From positions 175,658 to 239,657 of the forward strand of contig PMFN01000031.1 of assembly GCA_003155135.1 (NCBI GenBank): a stretch of 64,000 bases of DNA. The letters run 5' to 3'. Of this stretch, positions 28,443-40,779 are shown one piece after another. A program made the translations under genes and the position numbers. Each line of letters opens with the position of its first letter. Within the stretch, counting starts at the first letter, position 1. Source of the DNA: Acidimicrobiaceae bacterium. Lineage in GTDB: Bacteria > Actinomycetota > Acidimicrobiia > Acidimicrobiales > RAAP-2. The notes below the pieces were generated by a model that was given only the letters and a program-made list of their open reading frames with translations, had not been told where the DNA came from and did not search any database.

Positions 28443-30101
28443 TCAGGGCTGTGGCACCGCCGGCGCCCGGCGCGGCACCGAGCGCATGAAGGTGGCGCAG
28501 GCCACCCCAACGGCGGCGACGAGCGCTCCGACCCAAAAGGCCCGGTGGAAGGTGCCGAGTAGGGCGGATGCCTCGTGGCCGATGCCGGCGAGGCGCCGGG
28601 CACCGGACTCTTGGAGCGTCTGGAGCACCTGGATGCCGGCCACCTCGCCCACCTGGGTGGCCAGGAGCTGGGCGGCGCTCATCACCCCGTAGTCACTGGG
28701 GCCGACCTCGTTGCCCATGGCCGAGGACGTGGCCGGGAGGGCGACCCCCATGCCGAGGCCCGAGAGGCACAGGGCAAGGATGATCAACGGCAGCGAGGCG
28801 TGCAGGCCGAGCAGGGCGAAGATGACCATCGACAGCGTCACCGATGCGGCGCCGGCCACCGCCGAGACCCGCTCCCCCACCCGCACGGTCAGGTAGCCGG
28901 CGATGGGTGAGCTCAGGGCGAACACGAGGGGCCGGGCCGCCGAGAGCAGCCCCACCTGGGCGATCCGGTAGTGGTACACCTCCTCCATCATGAGCGGGAA
29001 GAGGAAGAACGCCCCGAAGTAGGCGAACGCCGTCGACATGCGCGCCCCGATCGGGAAGCTGAAGTTGCGCCGCTTGAAGTAGAAGGGCGGGATGAGGGGA
29101 TGCTCGGCCGTACGGATGCGCCAGACGAACACGAAGAACGCGACCACCGACACGCAGAGCGCCCCGATGGTGCCCGCCGAGCTCCACCCGGCCAGCGGGG
29201 CGACCGAGAGGGCGAGCATGAGCGAGGTGACCCCGGCAGAGAGGCTCCAGGTCCCGACCCAGTCCATGTCCTTCCAGCGGTTGGCCGCCACCGGGTCCTC
29301 GCCGGGCACCTCGGCGACGGCGTGGCGGCCGTGGGCGGGGAGAATCAGGGCGACCACGGCGGCGGAGATGAAGAGCAGCCCGAGCTGGCCCCAGAACAGC
29401 GCCCGCCAGCCGATGAACTCGATGACCGGCGAGCCGACGGTGACGCCGAGCACGGGGCCGCCTGCGCCGACGAGGGACCACCACCCGAGTGCCTTCACCC
29501 GGTCCTCGGGAGCGAAGAGGCGCATGATGAGGGCCATCGACGCCGTCCCGGTGGCTGCGCCCTGGACGCCGTCGAGGGCCCGGGCGAACAGCAAGATGCC
29601 GACGTTGGGCGCGAGCGCGGTGAGCACGGCCGACACCATCGCCCCTGAGAGGCCGAGCAGGTAGAGACGGCGGTGGCCGAACAGGTCGCCCGCCTTGCCG
29701 AAGATGGGCGCTGCGAGACCGAAGGCGAGGAGCGGACCGGTGACCGCCCAGGTGAGCACCGAGATGTTCGTGTGGAGCTGGTGGGCGACCGTCGGCAGCG
29801 CGACGACGAAGACGGTGAAGGTGATGTTGAGCGAGAGCAGCCCGGCGAGGAGCGCCCAGAGCACCCACCACTGGTAGCGGGGGCTGGCGGTGGCGCGCTG
29901 CTGGACGCGCCGACGCAGCAGCAACGGCCAGGGGACGTCGACGGACGCTTCCGCACCGACGGCGCCGAGTGCGCCCGCGCCCGGGTCGGCCCGTGCGTCG
30001 AAAAGGACCTCGGGCTCGTCCAGCGCGCCGAGAAGGCTTCGCCCGCCGTCGGGCTCTCGTGGCTGTTCTGCGGGGACCTCGGGCGGTGTGGCCCGGCTCA
30101 C
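28443..30101 (-). CDS. MFS drug-exporter-like transporter (DHA2)
   Basis: A 552-residue transporter. After a 65-residue proline- and acid-rich cytoplasmic start come about 14 membrane helices (first: WWVLWALLAGLLSLNITFTVFVV). The conserved motif A is GKAGDLFGHRRLYLLG and motif C is GAGGPVLGVTVG, placing it in the DHA2 drug/H+ antiporter group. The GTG at 30101 overlaps the stop of the upstream SDR gene (GTGA), so the two are made together. The exported substrate is unknown; an SDR product is a natural guess. Confidence 0.88.
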   Translation of the reverse strand: MSRATPPEVPAEQPREPDGGRSLLGALDEPEVLFDARADPGAGALGAVGAEASVDVPWPLLLRRRVQQRATASPRYQWWVLWALLAGLLSLNITFTVFVVALPTVAHQLHTNISVLTWAVTGPLLAFGLAAPIFGKAGDLFGHRRLYLLGLSGAMVSAVLTALAPNVGILLFARALDGVQGAATGTASMALIMRLFAPEDRVKALGWWSLVGAGGPVLGVTVGSPVIEFIGWRALFWGQLGLLFISAAVVALILPAHGRHAVAEVPGEDPVAANRWKDMDWVGTWSLSAGVTSLMLALSVAPLAGWSSAGTIGALCVSVVAFFVFVWRIRTAEHPLIPPFYFKRRNFSFPIGARMSTAFAYFGAFFLFPLMMEEVYHYRIAQVGLLSAARPLVFALSSPIAGYLTVRVGERVSAVAGAASVTLSMVIFALLGLHASLPLIILALCLSGLGMGVALPATSSAMGNEVGPSDYGVMSAAQLLATQVGEVAGIQVLQTLQESGARRLAGIGHEASALLGTFHRAFWVGALVAAVGVACATFMRSVPRRAPAVPQP

Positions 30102-30976
30102 GCGCCGAGCTTGGGCATCTCCGCCTGCAGCTCCGCCACGGTCCAACGGTCGGACTTCTCGAGCGCGTCGGTCATCGTCCAGTTCTGGAAGCTGCGGACG
30201 GTGCCGCCCTGGACGAAGAAGACGCGCCCGGTCGCCGGGCAGTCCTCGACGGCGAGGTAGGCGACCAACGGGGAGATGTTGGCCGGGTCCCAGACGTCGA
30301 ACTGGGCGGCGTCTTGGGGGGCGGCGACCGCGTCAGAGAGGCCCGGTGTCGACTCGGTCATCCGGGTGCGCGCGGCGGGGGCGATGGCATTGACCCGCAC
30401 CCCATAGCGGCCGAGCTCCTGGGCGCAGATCACGGTGAAGGCGGCGATCCCCGCCTTGGCTGCACCGTAGTTGGACTGGCCCGGGTTGCCGAGCAGCCCC
30501 GAGGTCGAAGAGGTGTTGATGACCGAGGCCTTGACCTCGTGGCCGGCCTTGGTTTGCTCGCGCCAGTAGGCCGCTGCGTGACGGGTGGGGCTGAAGTGGC
30601 CCTTCAGGTGCACGTGGATGACGCTGTCCCAGTCCTCCTCGGTCATGTTGATGAGGACCCGGTCACGCAGAATACCGGCATTGTTGACGAGGATGTGGAG
30701 GTCGCCGAAGGCCTCGACGGCGGCGTCGATCAGGCGCTTGGCGCCGTCCCAGTCGGCCACGTCGTCGGCGTTGGTGATGGCCTGGCCGCCCATCGTCTCG
30801 ATCTCGGCCACGACCTGCTCGGCGGGCGAGCGGTCGTCGCCCGAGCCGTCGACGGCGCCACCGAGGTCGTTGACCACGACCTTGGCGCCCTCGGCGGCGA
30901 AGAGGAGTGCGTGCTCGCGCCCGATACCCCGGCCAGCGCCGGTGATGATCGCCACCCGGCCGTCAAGTGCTCCCAT
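30098..30976 (-). CDS. Short-chain dehydrogenase (HSD17B4-like)
   Basis: A 292-residue NAD(P)-dependent oxidoreductase. Cofactor motif TGAGRGIGREHA near the start, NNAGILRD, the catalytic serine in NTSSTSGLL and Tyr-Lys in NYGAAKAG are all present. The long N-terminal phrase VVVNDLGGAVDGSGDD resembles the dehydrogenase part of peroxisomal multifunctional enzyme 2 and its bacterial relatives, which handle 3-hydroxyacyl-CoA or hydroxysteroids. GAGGGGAG precedes the ATG. It leads a two-gene operon with the MFS transporter. Confidence 0.9.
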   Translation of the reverse strand: MGALDGRVAIITGAGRGIGREHALLFAAEGAKVVVNDLGGAVDGSGDDRSPAEQVVAEIETMGGQAITNADDVADWDGAKRLIDAAVEAFGDLHILVNNAGILRDRVLINMTEEDWDSVIHVHLKGHFSPTRHAAAYWREQTKAGHEVKASVINTSSTSGLLGNPGQSNYGAAKAGIAAFTVICAQELGRYGVRVNAIAPAARTRMTESTPGLSDAVAAPQDAAQFDVWDPANISPLVAYLAVEDCPATGRVFFVQGGTVRSFQNWTMTDALEKSDRWTVAELQAEMPKLGA

Positions 30977-31029
30977 GCCACATGCTCCCCTCGGTCAGAG
31001 CGCCGATCCCGACGCATCTTCACTCTGCG

Positions 31030-31065
31030 TTCGACCCTGCCCACCGCTCGGTGGGCAGGGTCGAA
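31030..31065. terminator. Long perfect hairpin between SDR and HIT-like genes
   Basis: TTCGACCCTGCCCACC and its exact complement GGTGGGCAGGGTCGAA form a 16-bp stem around GCTC (17 matching pairs if the inner G-C is included). ACTCTG at 31022-31027 and CAGAGT at 31073-31078 extend the symmetry outward. There is no T-run. It lies downstream of the kinase/HIT operon on the minus strand, so a U-tract-less actinobacterial terminator is the simplest reading. Confidence 0.6.
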
Positions 31066-31156
31066 GTCTGCACAGAGTAACGGGGTGGACGTGCGCCCAT
31101 CGAACCCGTGGGGGTGACCGGGGGGTAATCGCTGACGCTGCGGAGACCGCAGCACG

Positions 31157-31459
31157 TCAGCTGAAGCGGCGGAACCACCAGTTCGGGTCGCGGGCGTGGG
31201 CATGGAAGTGGCCCGGGATCTGGCGCATCACCCGGTCGTAGGACCATCCCTCATCACCGAAGCGGGCGTCGGCCACGGCCTTCAGCTGGGCCAGCATGAA
31301 GTCGACGTCTGTCTCGGGGGGCTCGGCGCCGTGGTGGCGCCAGACCACCATCGGTACGTCGCAGATCTCACAGTCGGCCACCCAGCAGACGTCGTCCTCG
31401 TAGTGCCAGGTGGTGAGGCGCGCCGCCTCGCAGAGCTCGCAGTCCGGGTCCTTCGCCAT
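31157..31459 (-). CDS. HIT-like mini-protein with cysteine pairs
   Basis: A 100-residue protein. The C-terminal HFHAHAR (H84, H86, H88) matches the HxHxH core of histidine-triad nucleotide hydrolases, and N-terminal CELC (C7, C10) plus CEIC (C30, C33) could bind zinc, as in some HIT proteins. The usual HIT beta-barrel is shortened. It starts two bases after the kinase gene and is therefore made with it. Function is unknown; nucleotide phosphoramidate or dinucleotide hydrolysis is the family role. Confidence 0.75.
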   Translation of the reverse strand: MAKDPDCELCEAARLTTWHYEDDVCWVADCEICDVPMVVWRHHGAEPPETDVDFMLAQLKAVADARFGDEGWSYDRVMRQIPGHFHAHARDPNWWFRRFS

Positions 31460-31461
31460 GC

Positions 31462-33411
31462 TCAGCCCGAGAAGCTGAGCGTGACCGACGAGCCGATCGG
31501 CACCGACGCCCCGGCCGCCGGCGACGTCGAGGTCACCAGGTAGGTTTGGGTCTGGGGGACCGAGAGCCCGGTGATGCCGCCCGCCTGGATGCCCTCGGCG
31601 TTGAGGGCGGCGATGGCCGACGCCACCGTCCCGCCGACCACGCTGGGAACGTTCACGAGGGGCGGGCCCTCGGAGATGAGCACGGTGACCGAGGTGCCCT
31701 TCAGGGCGTCGGCGCCCGCTGCGGGATTGGTGCCGATGGCCTGGCCGGCGGCCACCGTGGTCGAGGTCTGCTGGGTCTCGCTGCTCTGGAAGCCCGCCGC
31801 GTTGAGGGTGGCTTGTGCCTGGAGGTAGGTCTGGCCCGCCACCGAGGGGATCGGGACGGGGGCGGGGCCGTTCGAGATGGCCATGAGCACGGTCGAGTGG
31901 TACGGCGCCGAGGTGGCGTTGAACACGTTGTCGTACGACCAGTTGATGACCTGGCCGGTCGGCACCGTGCTGCTGTAGGTGGGCGACAGGCACTGGCCGG
32001 TCAGGTTGACGAGGGCGAGCACCTTCTGGGCGCCGGCGCAGTCGAAGCCGGTGAGGGACGGGACGGTGACCGGCGGGAGCCCCTTCGAGGCGGTGACGGC
32101 AACCGAGCTGCCCTCCTTCAAGGAGGTGCGGGGGTCCGGCGACTGGTGCTCGACCACGCCGGCCGCAACCGTCGTCGAGTAGACGGTCGGGCGTTCGACG
32201 AGCGTGAAGTGGTCCTTCGCGACCAGCGCCCGGGCCGATGTGAGCGTCTGGCCGACCAGGGTGGGCACCGGGTGGCTTGCGGTGAAGACCTTGTTCTTGG
32301 CGGCCGCGTAGAGGCCGCCGCCGAGGGCGGCGAGCACCACGACGACTGCGACCACGATCCACGGCCAGCGCCGCCGGCGCCGGGTGATGGGCGGTGCGCC
32401 GTCGGTGCGGGCCTGGTCGGGCTCGACGGCCTCGAGGTCGAAGACGGCGTCGGGCCCGGGGGCGCCGGGCCGACGGGCCGGGGGCGCCTGCTGGGTGAGC
32501 TCGTCGCTCGACGGCGCCCGGAAGCCCACCGCCACCGGGTCGGTGCCTTCGGGCTCGGGTGTCTTGATGGGCAGGGGCGCGGGGGCGGGCATGGCGGCGG
32601 CGAGTGCGTCGAGGCGCGCGGCGAGCCCCGCGGCGTCGAGGCGCGCCGCCGCCTCGGGGGCGGCCGCTCGCGCGAGCACGTTGTCGAGCGGGCCGAGGGC
32701 CGGGTGGCGAGGCAGCGGCGCGCCGACCCTCGCCATCAAGGTGCCGAAGGTGGTGTCGGCGACGAAGGGCACCTCGCCGGTGACCGACTCGTAGAGGACG
32801 AGGGCGAGCGAGTACACGTCGGAGCGGCCGTCGACCTGCTGGCCCTCGGCCTGCTCGGGCGACGCGTAACGCGCCGTCCCCACCATGGCGCCGGCGGGCT
32901 CGGTCCATGCCGCCTCGGCCAGGGCGCGCGCCACGCCGAAGTCCGCCACGCGCACGCGACCGTCCTCGTCGAAGAGCAGGTTGGCGGGCTTCACGTCGCG
33001 GTGCACCAGGCCGCGGGCGTGGGCGTAGGCGAGGCCCCGCGCCGCCTCGGCACCCAAGCGGGCGGCCTGGGCATGGCTGAGCCGGAGGCCGCCGTCGAGG
33101 ATGTCGCGCAAGCTGCCGCCGCCGAGGTACTCGAGCACGAGATAGGGGCCGTCGGCGTCCTCGCCCCAGTCGAAAACCCGCAGCACGTTCGGGTGGTTGA
33201 GCGACGCGACCGAGCGCGCCTCGGCGCCGAAGCGCTTCAAGAAGGAGGCATCCTGGGCCAGGGCGGGCTGGAGGACCTTGACGGCGACATGGCGCTGCAA
33301 GGACACGTCTTCAGCCAAGTAGACGTGCGCCGATGCGCCGGTGCCCAGGGCGGAGAGCAGTCGATAGCGCTTTCCCAGGACACGGCCGACGGATTCGGTG
33401 ATTTGCGGCAT
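31462..33411 (-). CDS. pknB: PASTA-domain serine/threonine protein kinase
   Basis: A 649-residue receptor kinase. The kinase domain (about residues 14-270) has the glycine loop [15 protein letters not shown]45, [11 protein letters not shown] (D139), DFG at 157-159 and the activation-loop [10 protein letters not shown] proline-rich linker, one membrane helix (about 350-372, [22 protein letters not shown]) and four extracellular PASTA repeats follow. PASTA domains bind peptidoglycan fragments or lipid II. The ATG at 33411 has TAGCCT 12 bases upstream and no ribosome site. It is not in the usual pbpA/rodA cluster, so it may be a second PknB-like kinase. Confidence 0.93.
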   Translation of the reverse strand: MPQITESVGRVLGKRYRLLSALGTGASAHVYLAEDVSLQRHVAVKVLQPALAQDASFLKRFGAEARSVASLNHPNVLRVFDWGEDADGPYLVLEYLGGGSLRDILDGGLRLSHAQAARLGAEAARGLAYAHARGLVHRDVKPANLLFDEDGRVRVADFGVARALAEAAWTEPAGAMVGTARYASPEQAEGQQVDGRSDVYSLALVLYESVTGEVPFVADTTFGTLMARVGAPLPRHPALGPLDNVLARAAAPEAAARLDAAGLAARLDALAAAMPAPAPLPIKTPEPEGTDPVAVGFRAPSSDELTQQAPPARRPGAPGPDAVFDLEAVEPDQARTDGAPPITRRRRRWPWIVVAVVVVLAALGGGLYAAAKNKVFTASHPVPTLVGQTLTSARALVAKDHFTLVERPTVYSTTVAAGVVEHQSPDPRTSLKEGSSVAVTASKGLPPVTVPSLTGFDCAGAQKVLALVNLTGQCLSPTYSSTVPTGQVINWSYDNVFNATSAPYHSTVLMAISNGPAPVPIPSVAGQTYLQAQATLNAAGFQSSETQQTSTTVAAGQAIGTNPAAGADALKGTSVTVLISEGPPLVNVPSVVGGTVASAIAALNAEGIQAGGITGLSVPQTQTYLVTSTSPAAGASVPIGSSVTLSFSG

Positions 33412-33423
33412 TGAGGTTGCCCC

Positions 33424-33429
33424 AGGCTA
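33424..33429 (-). promoter_or_regulatory. -10 hexamer TAGCCT of the kinase gene
   Basis: TAGCCT lies 12 bases before the kinase ATG, which would put the transcript start only about five bases ahead of the start codon. Confidence 0.4.
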
Positions 33430-33484
33430 CAGAGGCTCCCCGGCGTTCCGGTGGACACTCGCCCGTGCCGACGGGCAACGGGGA

Positions 33485-36721
<3,237 letters not shown>

Positions 36722-37924
36722 TCACGCCGCGCCCCTCAGTCGCGCCACGGCGGGCGCGACCGCCGCCAGGGCGTGTGCCACGTCGGCCTCGTCACTGGCC
36801 CAGCCGAGGGAGAAGCGGACCCCCGTGCGAGCGTCACGCTCGTCGACGCCCATGGCGAGCAACACATGGCTCGCCTCCAGCGCACCGCTCGCGCACGCCG
36901 AGCCCGCCGAGGCGCACACGCCGGCGTCGTCGAGCAGCACGAGCAGCTCCTCCTGCTCGATCCCGGGGAAACGGACGTGGCAGTGGCCCGGGAGGGTCGG
37001 CGCGCCCAGCGATGTGGCGATGGTGTCGGGCACGGCGCCGAGGAGCCCGTCGCGCAGCGTGTCACGCAGGCGCGCGACACGCGAGCCCTCGCTCGGCCGG
37101 CTGGCGCGCGCGGCGGCCATCGCCGCGGCCATGCCGACGGCGCCGGCCACGCCCTGGGTCCCGCTGCGGCGCTCCTGCTCCTGGCCTCCCCCAAAGGCCA
37201 GCGGGACGAGGGGGACGCCACGCGCCACGAGGGCACCCGCGCCCTTCGGGCCCCCCAGCTTGTGGGCGCTCACCGTGACGAGGTCATAGCCCTCGAGTAG
37301 CGGTGCGAGGTCGAAGAAGGCTGCAGCCTGGACGGCGTCGGTGTGGAGCAACGCCTCCGGCGAGAGCTCCCGGGCCAGGGCCGCCACTGCGCCCAGCGGC
37401 TGGATGGCACCGACCTCGTTGTTGGCGGCCATCACCGAGATGAGCGCCACCCGCTCGTCGAGGAGGCCGGCCAGGGCGTCGAGGTCGAGCACCCCGAGGG
37501 CGTCGACCGGCGCCAGGCGCAGCTCGACGGCCGGTGCAGCCGTACGGCCTGCGGCGGCGGCCCGGCAGGTCTCGAGCACGGCGTCATGCTCGATGGCGCT
37601 GCACACCACCACCGGCGGGGCCGCCCTTGCGGGGAGGGCGGCAAGCGAGCCGATGATGGCGAGGTTGTCCGACTCGGTGCCCCCCGAGGTGAACACCACG
37701 GCCTTCGGGTCCGAACCCGTGAAGGCAGCCACCTCGTCGCGTGCCTCCTCGAGCGCCTGGCGGGCGTCGCGGGCGAGACGGTGGGCGCCCGAGGGGTTGG
37801 CAAAACGCCCCGCCGAGAACGGCGCCATGGCGTCGGTCGCCTCTGGCCGAAGCGGCGCAGTGGCGGCGTTGTCGAGGTAGGTGATGCGCGCTCCGCCGAC
37901 CGGGCCGGGCCCGGCCGGGCTCAC
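36722..37924 (-). CDS. Cysteine desulfurase (NifS/IscS type)
   Basis: A 400-residue PLP enzyme that makes a persulfide from cysteine. YLDNAATAPLRPE begins the domain, the PLP lysine is in SAHKLGGPKGAG and the active cysteine is in ASAGSACASGALEASHVLLAMG, of the short-loop class I kind. The GTG at 37924 overlaps the stop of the aldehyde dehydrogenase gene (GTGA). Being directly upstream of mnmA, its main job is probably to supply sulfur for tRNA thiolation. Confidence 0.94.
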   Translation of the reverse strand: MSPAGPGPVGGARITYLDNAATAPLRPEATDAMAPFSAGRFANPSGAHRLARDARQALEEARDEVAAFTGSDPKAVVFTSGGTESDNLAIIGSLAALPARAAPPVVVCSAIEHDAVLETCRAAAAGRTAAPAVELRLAPVDALGVLDLDALAGLLDERVALISVMAANNEVGAIQPLGAVAALARELSPEALLHTDAVQAAAFFDLAPLLEGYDLVTVSAHKLGGPKGAGALVARGVPLVPLAFGGGQEQERRSGTQGVAGAVGMAAAMAAARASRPSEGSRVARLRDTLRDGLLGAVPDTIATSLGAPTLPGHCHVRFPGIEQEELLVLLDDAGVCASAGSACASGALEASHVLLAMGVDERDARTGVRFSLGWASDEADVAHALAAVAPAVARLRGAA

Positions 37925-39285
37925 GCGATCCACACCGTCTTCGCGTTGGTGAACTCCCTGATGCCGATGGTCGAGAGCTCGCGGCCGTACCCCGAGCGCT
38001 TGATGCCGCCGAAGGGCATCTCGGGGGTCGACGACACCATGGCGTTGACGAAGACCATCCCGGACTCGACCTCGTCGATGCAGCGCTGCTGCTCGGCGGG
38101 GTCGGTGGCCCAGATGCTGGCCCCGAGGCCGTAGTCGATCGAGTTCGCCACGGCGATGGCCTCATCGATGTCGGCCACGCGCTCGACGACCGCCACAGGA
38201 CCGAAGACCTCCTCGTTGGCGACCCGCATGGCCGGCGTGATGCCCGAGAGCACCGTCGGCGGGTAGAAGAATCCCGGCCCGTCGGGGATCGTCGCGCCGG
38301 TGCCCACCACCGCGCCCTTGGCCTTGGCGTCGTCGACCTGGCCGGCGACCTCCTCGCGCTGGGCGTCCGAGACGAGGGGGCCGACGTCGGTGGCGGGGTC
38401 GAACGGGTCACCCACCACGAGGTCGGCCATGGCCTGGCTGAAGCGCTCGAGGAACTCGTCGGCGAGCTCGTCGACCACGATGAAGCGCTTGGACGCGATG
38501 CACGACTGCCCATTGTTGATGCAGCGCGCCTGGGCGGCCATCGGCACGGCAGCCCCGAGGTCGGCCGACGACAGCACCAGGAACGGATCCGAGCCGCCAA
38601 GCTCGAGCACCGACTTCTTGAGCGCGTCGCCCGCCGCGGCGCCGACGGCCCGGCCGGCCGCCTCGCTGCCGGTCAGGGTCACCGCGGCGATCCGGCCGTC
38701 AGCGATGATCTTGGCCACCGAGCCCGAGCCGACGAGCAGGGTGGTGAAGGCGCCATCGGGGAACCCGGCGCGCCGGAAGAGGTCTTCGAGCAAAAGGGCA
38801 GACTGCGGCACGTTGGAGGCGTGCTTGAGCACCCCGACGTTGCCCGCCATGAGGGCCGGGGCGGCGAAGCGCACCACCTGCCACAGCGGGAAGTTCCACG
38901 GCATGACCGCCAGCACCGGGCCGATTGGCTGGTACTTGATCGCACTGTGGGCGGCCGAGGTGGCGATGACCTCGTCGGCAAGCATGGACTCCGCGCGCTC
39001 CGCGTAGAAGCGCATGGTGAGGGCGCACTTGCCCACCTCGCCCTTGGCGGCGGCGAACGTCTTGCCCATCTCGGTCGTGAGCACGCTGGCCACTGCGGGC
39101 AGCTCGCCCTCGAGCAGCTCGGCGGCGGTGGTCATCCACCGGGCACGCTCCTCGAAGCTCGTGCGACGGTAGGTGGCAAAGGTGGTGGCGGCCCGCTCGA
39201 GCAGGCGGTCGACCTCTTCGGGCGTGTGTTCGTCGAAGGTCTTTTCGACCTGGCCGGTGGTGGGGTTGGTGGTTGCGAATGCCAT
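37921..39285 (-). CDS. Aldehyde dehydrogenase, succinate-semialdehyde type
   Basis: A 454-residue NAD(P)-dependent dehydrogenase of the short Sad/YneI kind. The proton acceptor is E228 in LELGGSDP, the nucleophile C262 is in NNGQSCIASKRF, PWNFPLWQVVRFAAPALMAGN is the cofactor-binding part and SGYGREL closes the domain. It starts with ATG at 39285, 10 bases after the AMP-ligase gene. Succinate semialdehyde would be the last intermediate of putrescine or GABA breakdown, which fits the PuuA/PuuD-like genes at 42600-44771, but other aldehydes remain possible. Confidence 0.87.
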   Translation of the reverse strand: MAFATTNPTTGQVEKTFDEHTPEEVDRLLERAATTFATYRRTSFEERARWMTTAAELLEGELPAVASVLTTEMGKTFAAAKGEVGKCALTMRFYAERAESMLADEVIATSAAHSAIKYQPIGPVLAVMPWNFPLWQVVRFAAPALMAGNVGVLKHASNVPQSALLLEDLFRRAGFPDGAFTTLLVGSGSVAKIIADGRIAAVTLTGSEAAGRAVGAAAGDALKKSVLELGGSDPFLVLSSADLGAAVPMAAQARCINNGQSCIASKRFIVVDELADEFLERFSQAMADLVVGDPFDPATDVGPLVSDAQREEVAGQVDDAKAKGAVVGTGATIPDGPGFFYPPTVLSGITPAMRVANEEVFGPVAVVERVADIDEAIAVANSIDYGLGASIWATDPAEQQRCIDEVESGMVFVNAMVSSTPEMPFGGIKRSGYGRELSTIGIREFTNAKTVWIA

Positions 39286-39295
39286 GGGTTGATTC

Positions 39296-40720
39296 TTACC
39301 CTTTTTCGGCTTCGGGACCGCCAGCGGGAGCCCCCGGCGTGCTGAGCGCACGGCGCACCAGCTTGCCGCTCGGGGTGCGGGGCAGCGAGCCCACCAGCGT
39401 GTACTCCTTCGGCCGCTTGGCCGGGGCGAGTCGTCCGGCGAGGTCGGCACGCAGGGCGTCGACGTCGATGGGGCGCTCCGCCACGATTGCCGCACAGACC
39501 CGCTCGCCCCAGTGCTCGTCGGGCGTGCCGTAGACGGCGACGTCGCCGACCCCGGGGAAGGCGGCGATGGCCGTTTCCACCTCGGCGGGGTAGACGTTGA
39601 CGCCGCCGGTGATGATGAGGTCCTCCCTACGCCCGGCGATATAGAGGTAGCCCTCGTCGTCGAGCCACCCGAGGTCCCCGACAGTGAAGGCGTCGCCATC
39701 CCAGGCGGCGGCCGTGGCGTCGGGCTGGTGCCAGTACGAGAACCGGGCGAACGCCGGTGCGCGGCACCAGATCACCCCGATTGCCTCTCCCTCCGCACCC
39801 GGGGGCGCCGCCCCGGTCTCGATGTGCAACGTGCGACCCGGGCGAGCCCGCCCGACCGTGCCCGGGCGGGCCAGCCACTCGGCGTCGCTGCAGGCGGTGA
39901 ACTGGCCCTCGGTCGATCCGTAGAATTCGGTGAGCACCCCGGGTGCGAGACGGGCGAGCATCGCCCGCTTGAGCGGCGCCGGGCACGCGGAGCCGGCGTG
40001 GAACAGCAGCCGCAGCGAGTCGAACCGCTCGTCCGTCCCGAGCCCCGGCGCGGTGAGGAGGCGCTCCATATGGGTCGGCACCATGAAGGTGGTGGTGGGC
40101 CGCAGCTCGCGCAGCGCCGCCAGCACGAGCGCTGCGTCGAAGCGCGCCATGACCGCCAGCGTGCCCCCGGCGAGCAGCGTCGCGATCGCTGCGCGCATCG
40201 GGGCGGAGTGCGACGTCGGTGCGCAGACGAGGTGGACGTCGCCCGGGCGCGGTGCCCACAGGTCGACCTCGTCGTCGTACCACGCCCTCGCCCGCTGCTC
40301 GCCGAAGAGCCCCACGGTGACGCCCTTGGGCCGGCCGGTCGTCCCCGAGGTGTAGAGCATCGGGCGGGTCAGCGGAAGGGGGGCGATGTCCGTCTCGGCG
40401 CCGGCGAAGAGCTCGCCGAGGGCGGCCTCATCGCCGATGTCGAGCGACGGCTCGGCGTCGTGAGCGAGGACAGCCCGCTCCGTCGGGGTCAGGTCGGGGC
40501 TGAGGAGGACGGGCACCACACCCACCCGCAGGGCGCCGAGCACCGCGCAGATCATCGAGGCGGACGAGTGCAGCGAGACGAGCACCCGGTCACCTGGCCG
40601 ACAGCCCCGGCCGAGGAGGGCGCCGGCGGCGAGGCGCTGACGCCCCTCGGCGGTAACGGCCTCGAGCAGCTCGATGCCCCCCAACTCGGCGGTCCCATGG
40701 GCCTCGGGGCCTTCGCGCAC
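39296..40720 (-). CDS. AMP-forming acyl-CoA synthetase/ligase
   Basis: A 474-residue ANL-superfamily enzyme that activates a carboxylate with ATP and couples it to CoA. The P-loop is LYTSGTTGRPKGV, further motifs are FYGSTEGQF, VGDLGWLDDEGYLYIAGR and GGVNVYPAEVE, and the C-terminal catalytic lysine is in RTPSGKLVRRAL. The N-terminal part is shorter than in most members. The GTG at 40720 has TACGCT six bases upstream and no ribosome site. A sirtuin gene starts 59 bases away in the opposite direction. Confidence 0.87.
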   Translation of the reverse strand: MREGPEAHGTAELGGIELLEAVTAEGRQRLAAGALLGRGCRPGDRVLVSLHSSASMICAVLGALRVGVVPVLLSPDLTPTERAVLAHDAEPSLDIGDEAALGELFAGAETDIAPLPLTRPMLYTSGTTGRPKGVTVGLFGEQRARAWYDDEVDLWAPRPGDVHLVCAPTSHSAPMRAAIATLLAGGTLAVMARFDAALVLAALRELRPTTTFMVPTHMERLLTAPGLGTDERFDSLRLLFHAGSACPAPLKRAMLARLAPGVLTEFYGSTEGQFTACSDAEWLARPGTVGRARPGRTLHIETGAAPPGAEGEAIGVIWCRAPAFARFSYWHQPDATAAAWDGDAFTVGDLGWLDDEGYLYIAGRREDLIITGGVNVYPAEVETAIAAFPGVGDVAVYGTPDEHWGERVCAAIVAERPIDVDALRADLAGRLAPAKRPKEYTLVGSLPRTPSGKLVRRALSTPGAPAGGPEAEKG

Positions 40721-40726
40721 CGCCGC

Positions 40727-40732
40727 AGCGTA
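40727..40732 (-). promoter_or_regulatory. -10 hexamer TACGCT of the AMP-ligase, leaderless-type
   Basis: TACGCT is followed by exactly six bases and the GTG start codon; there is no Shine-Dalgarno sequence. Confidence 0.6.
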
Positions 40733-40767
40733 GCGACGACGGCGCCGCGGACCGCCATCGGGCGAGG

Positions 40768-40773
40768 TAGAAC
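40768..40773 (+). promoter_or_regulatory. -10-like hexamer TAGAAC of the sirtuin gene
   Basis: TAGAAC, with C in place of the final T, ends six bases before the sirtuin ATG at 40780 and would give a leaderless message. Confidence 0.4.
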
Positions 40774-40779
40774 CGGAAC

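Noticed and set aside
31030..31065. tRNA-like TTCGACCCTGCCCACC segment
   Set aside because: It resembles a tRNA T-arm end, but no acceptor, D or anticodon arm is present and its exact complement follows at once, so it is a hairpin.
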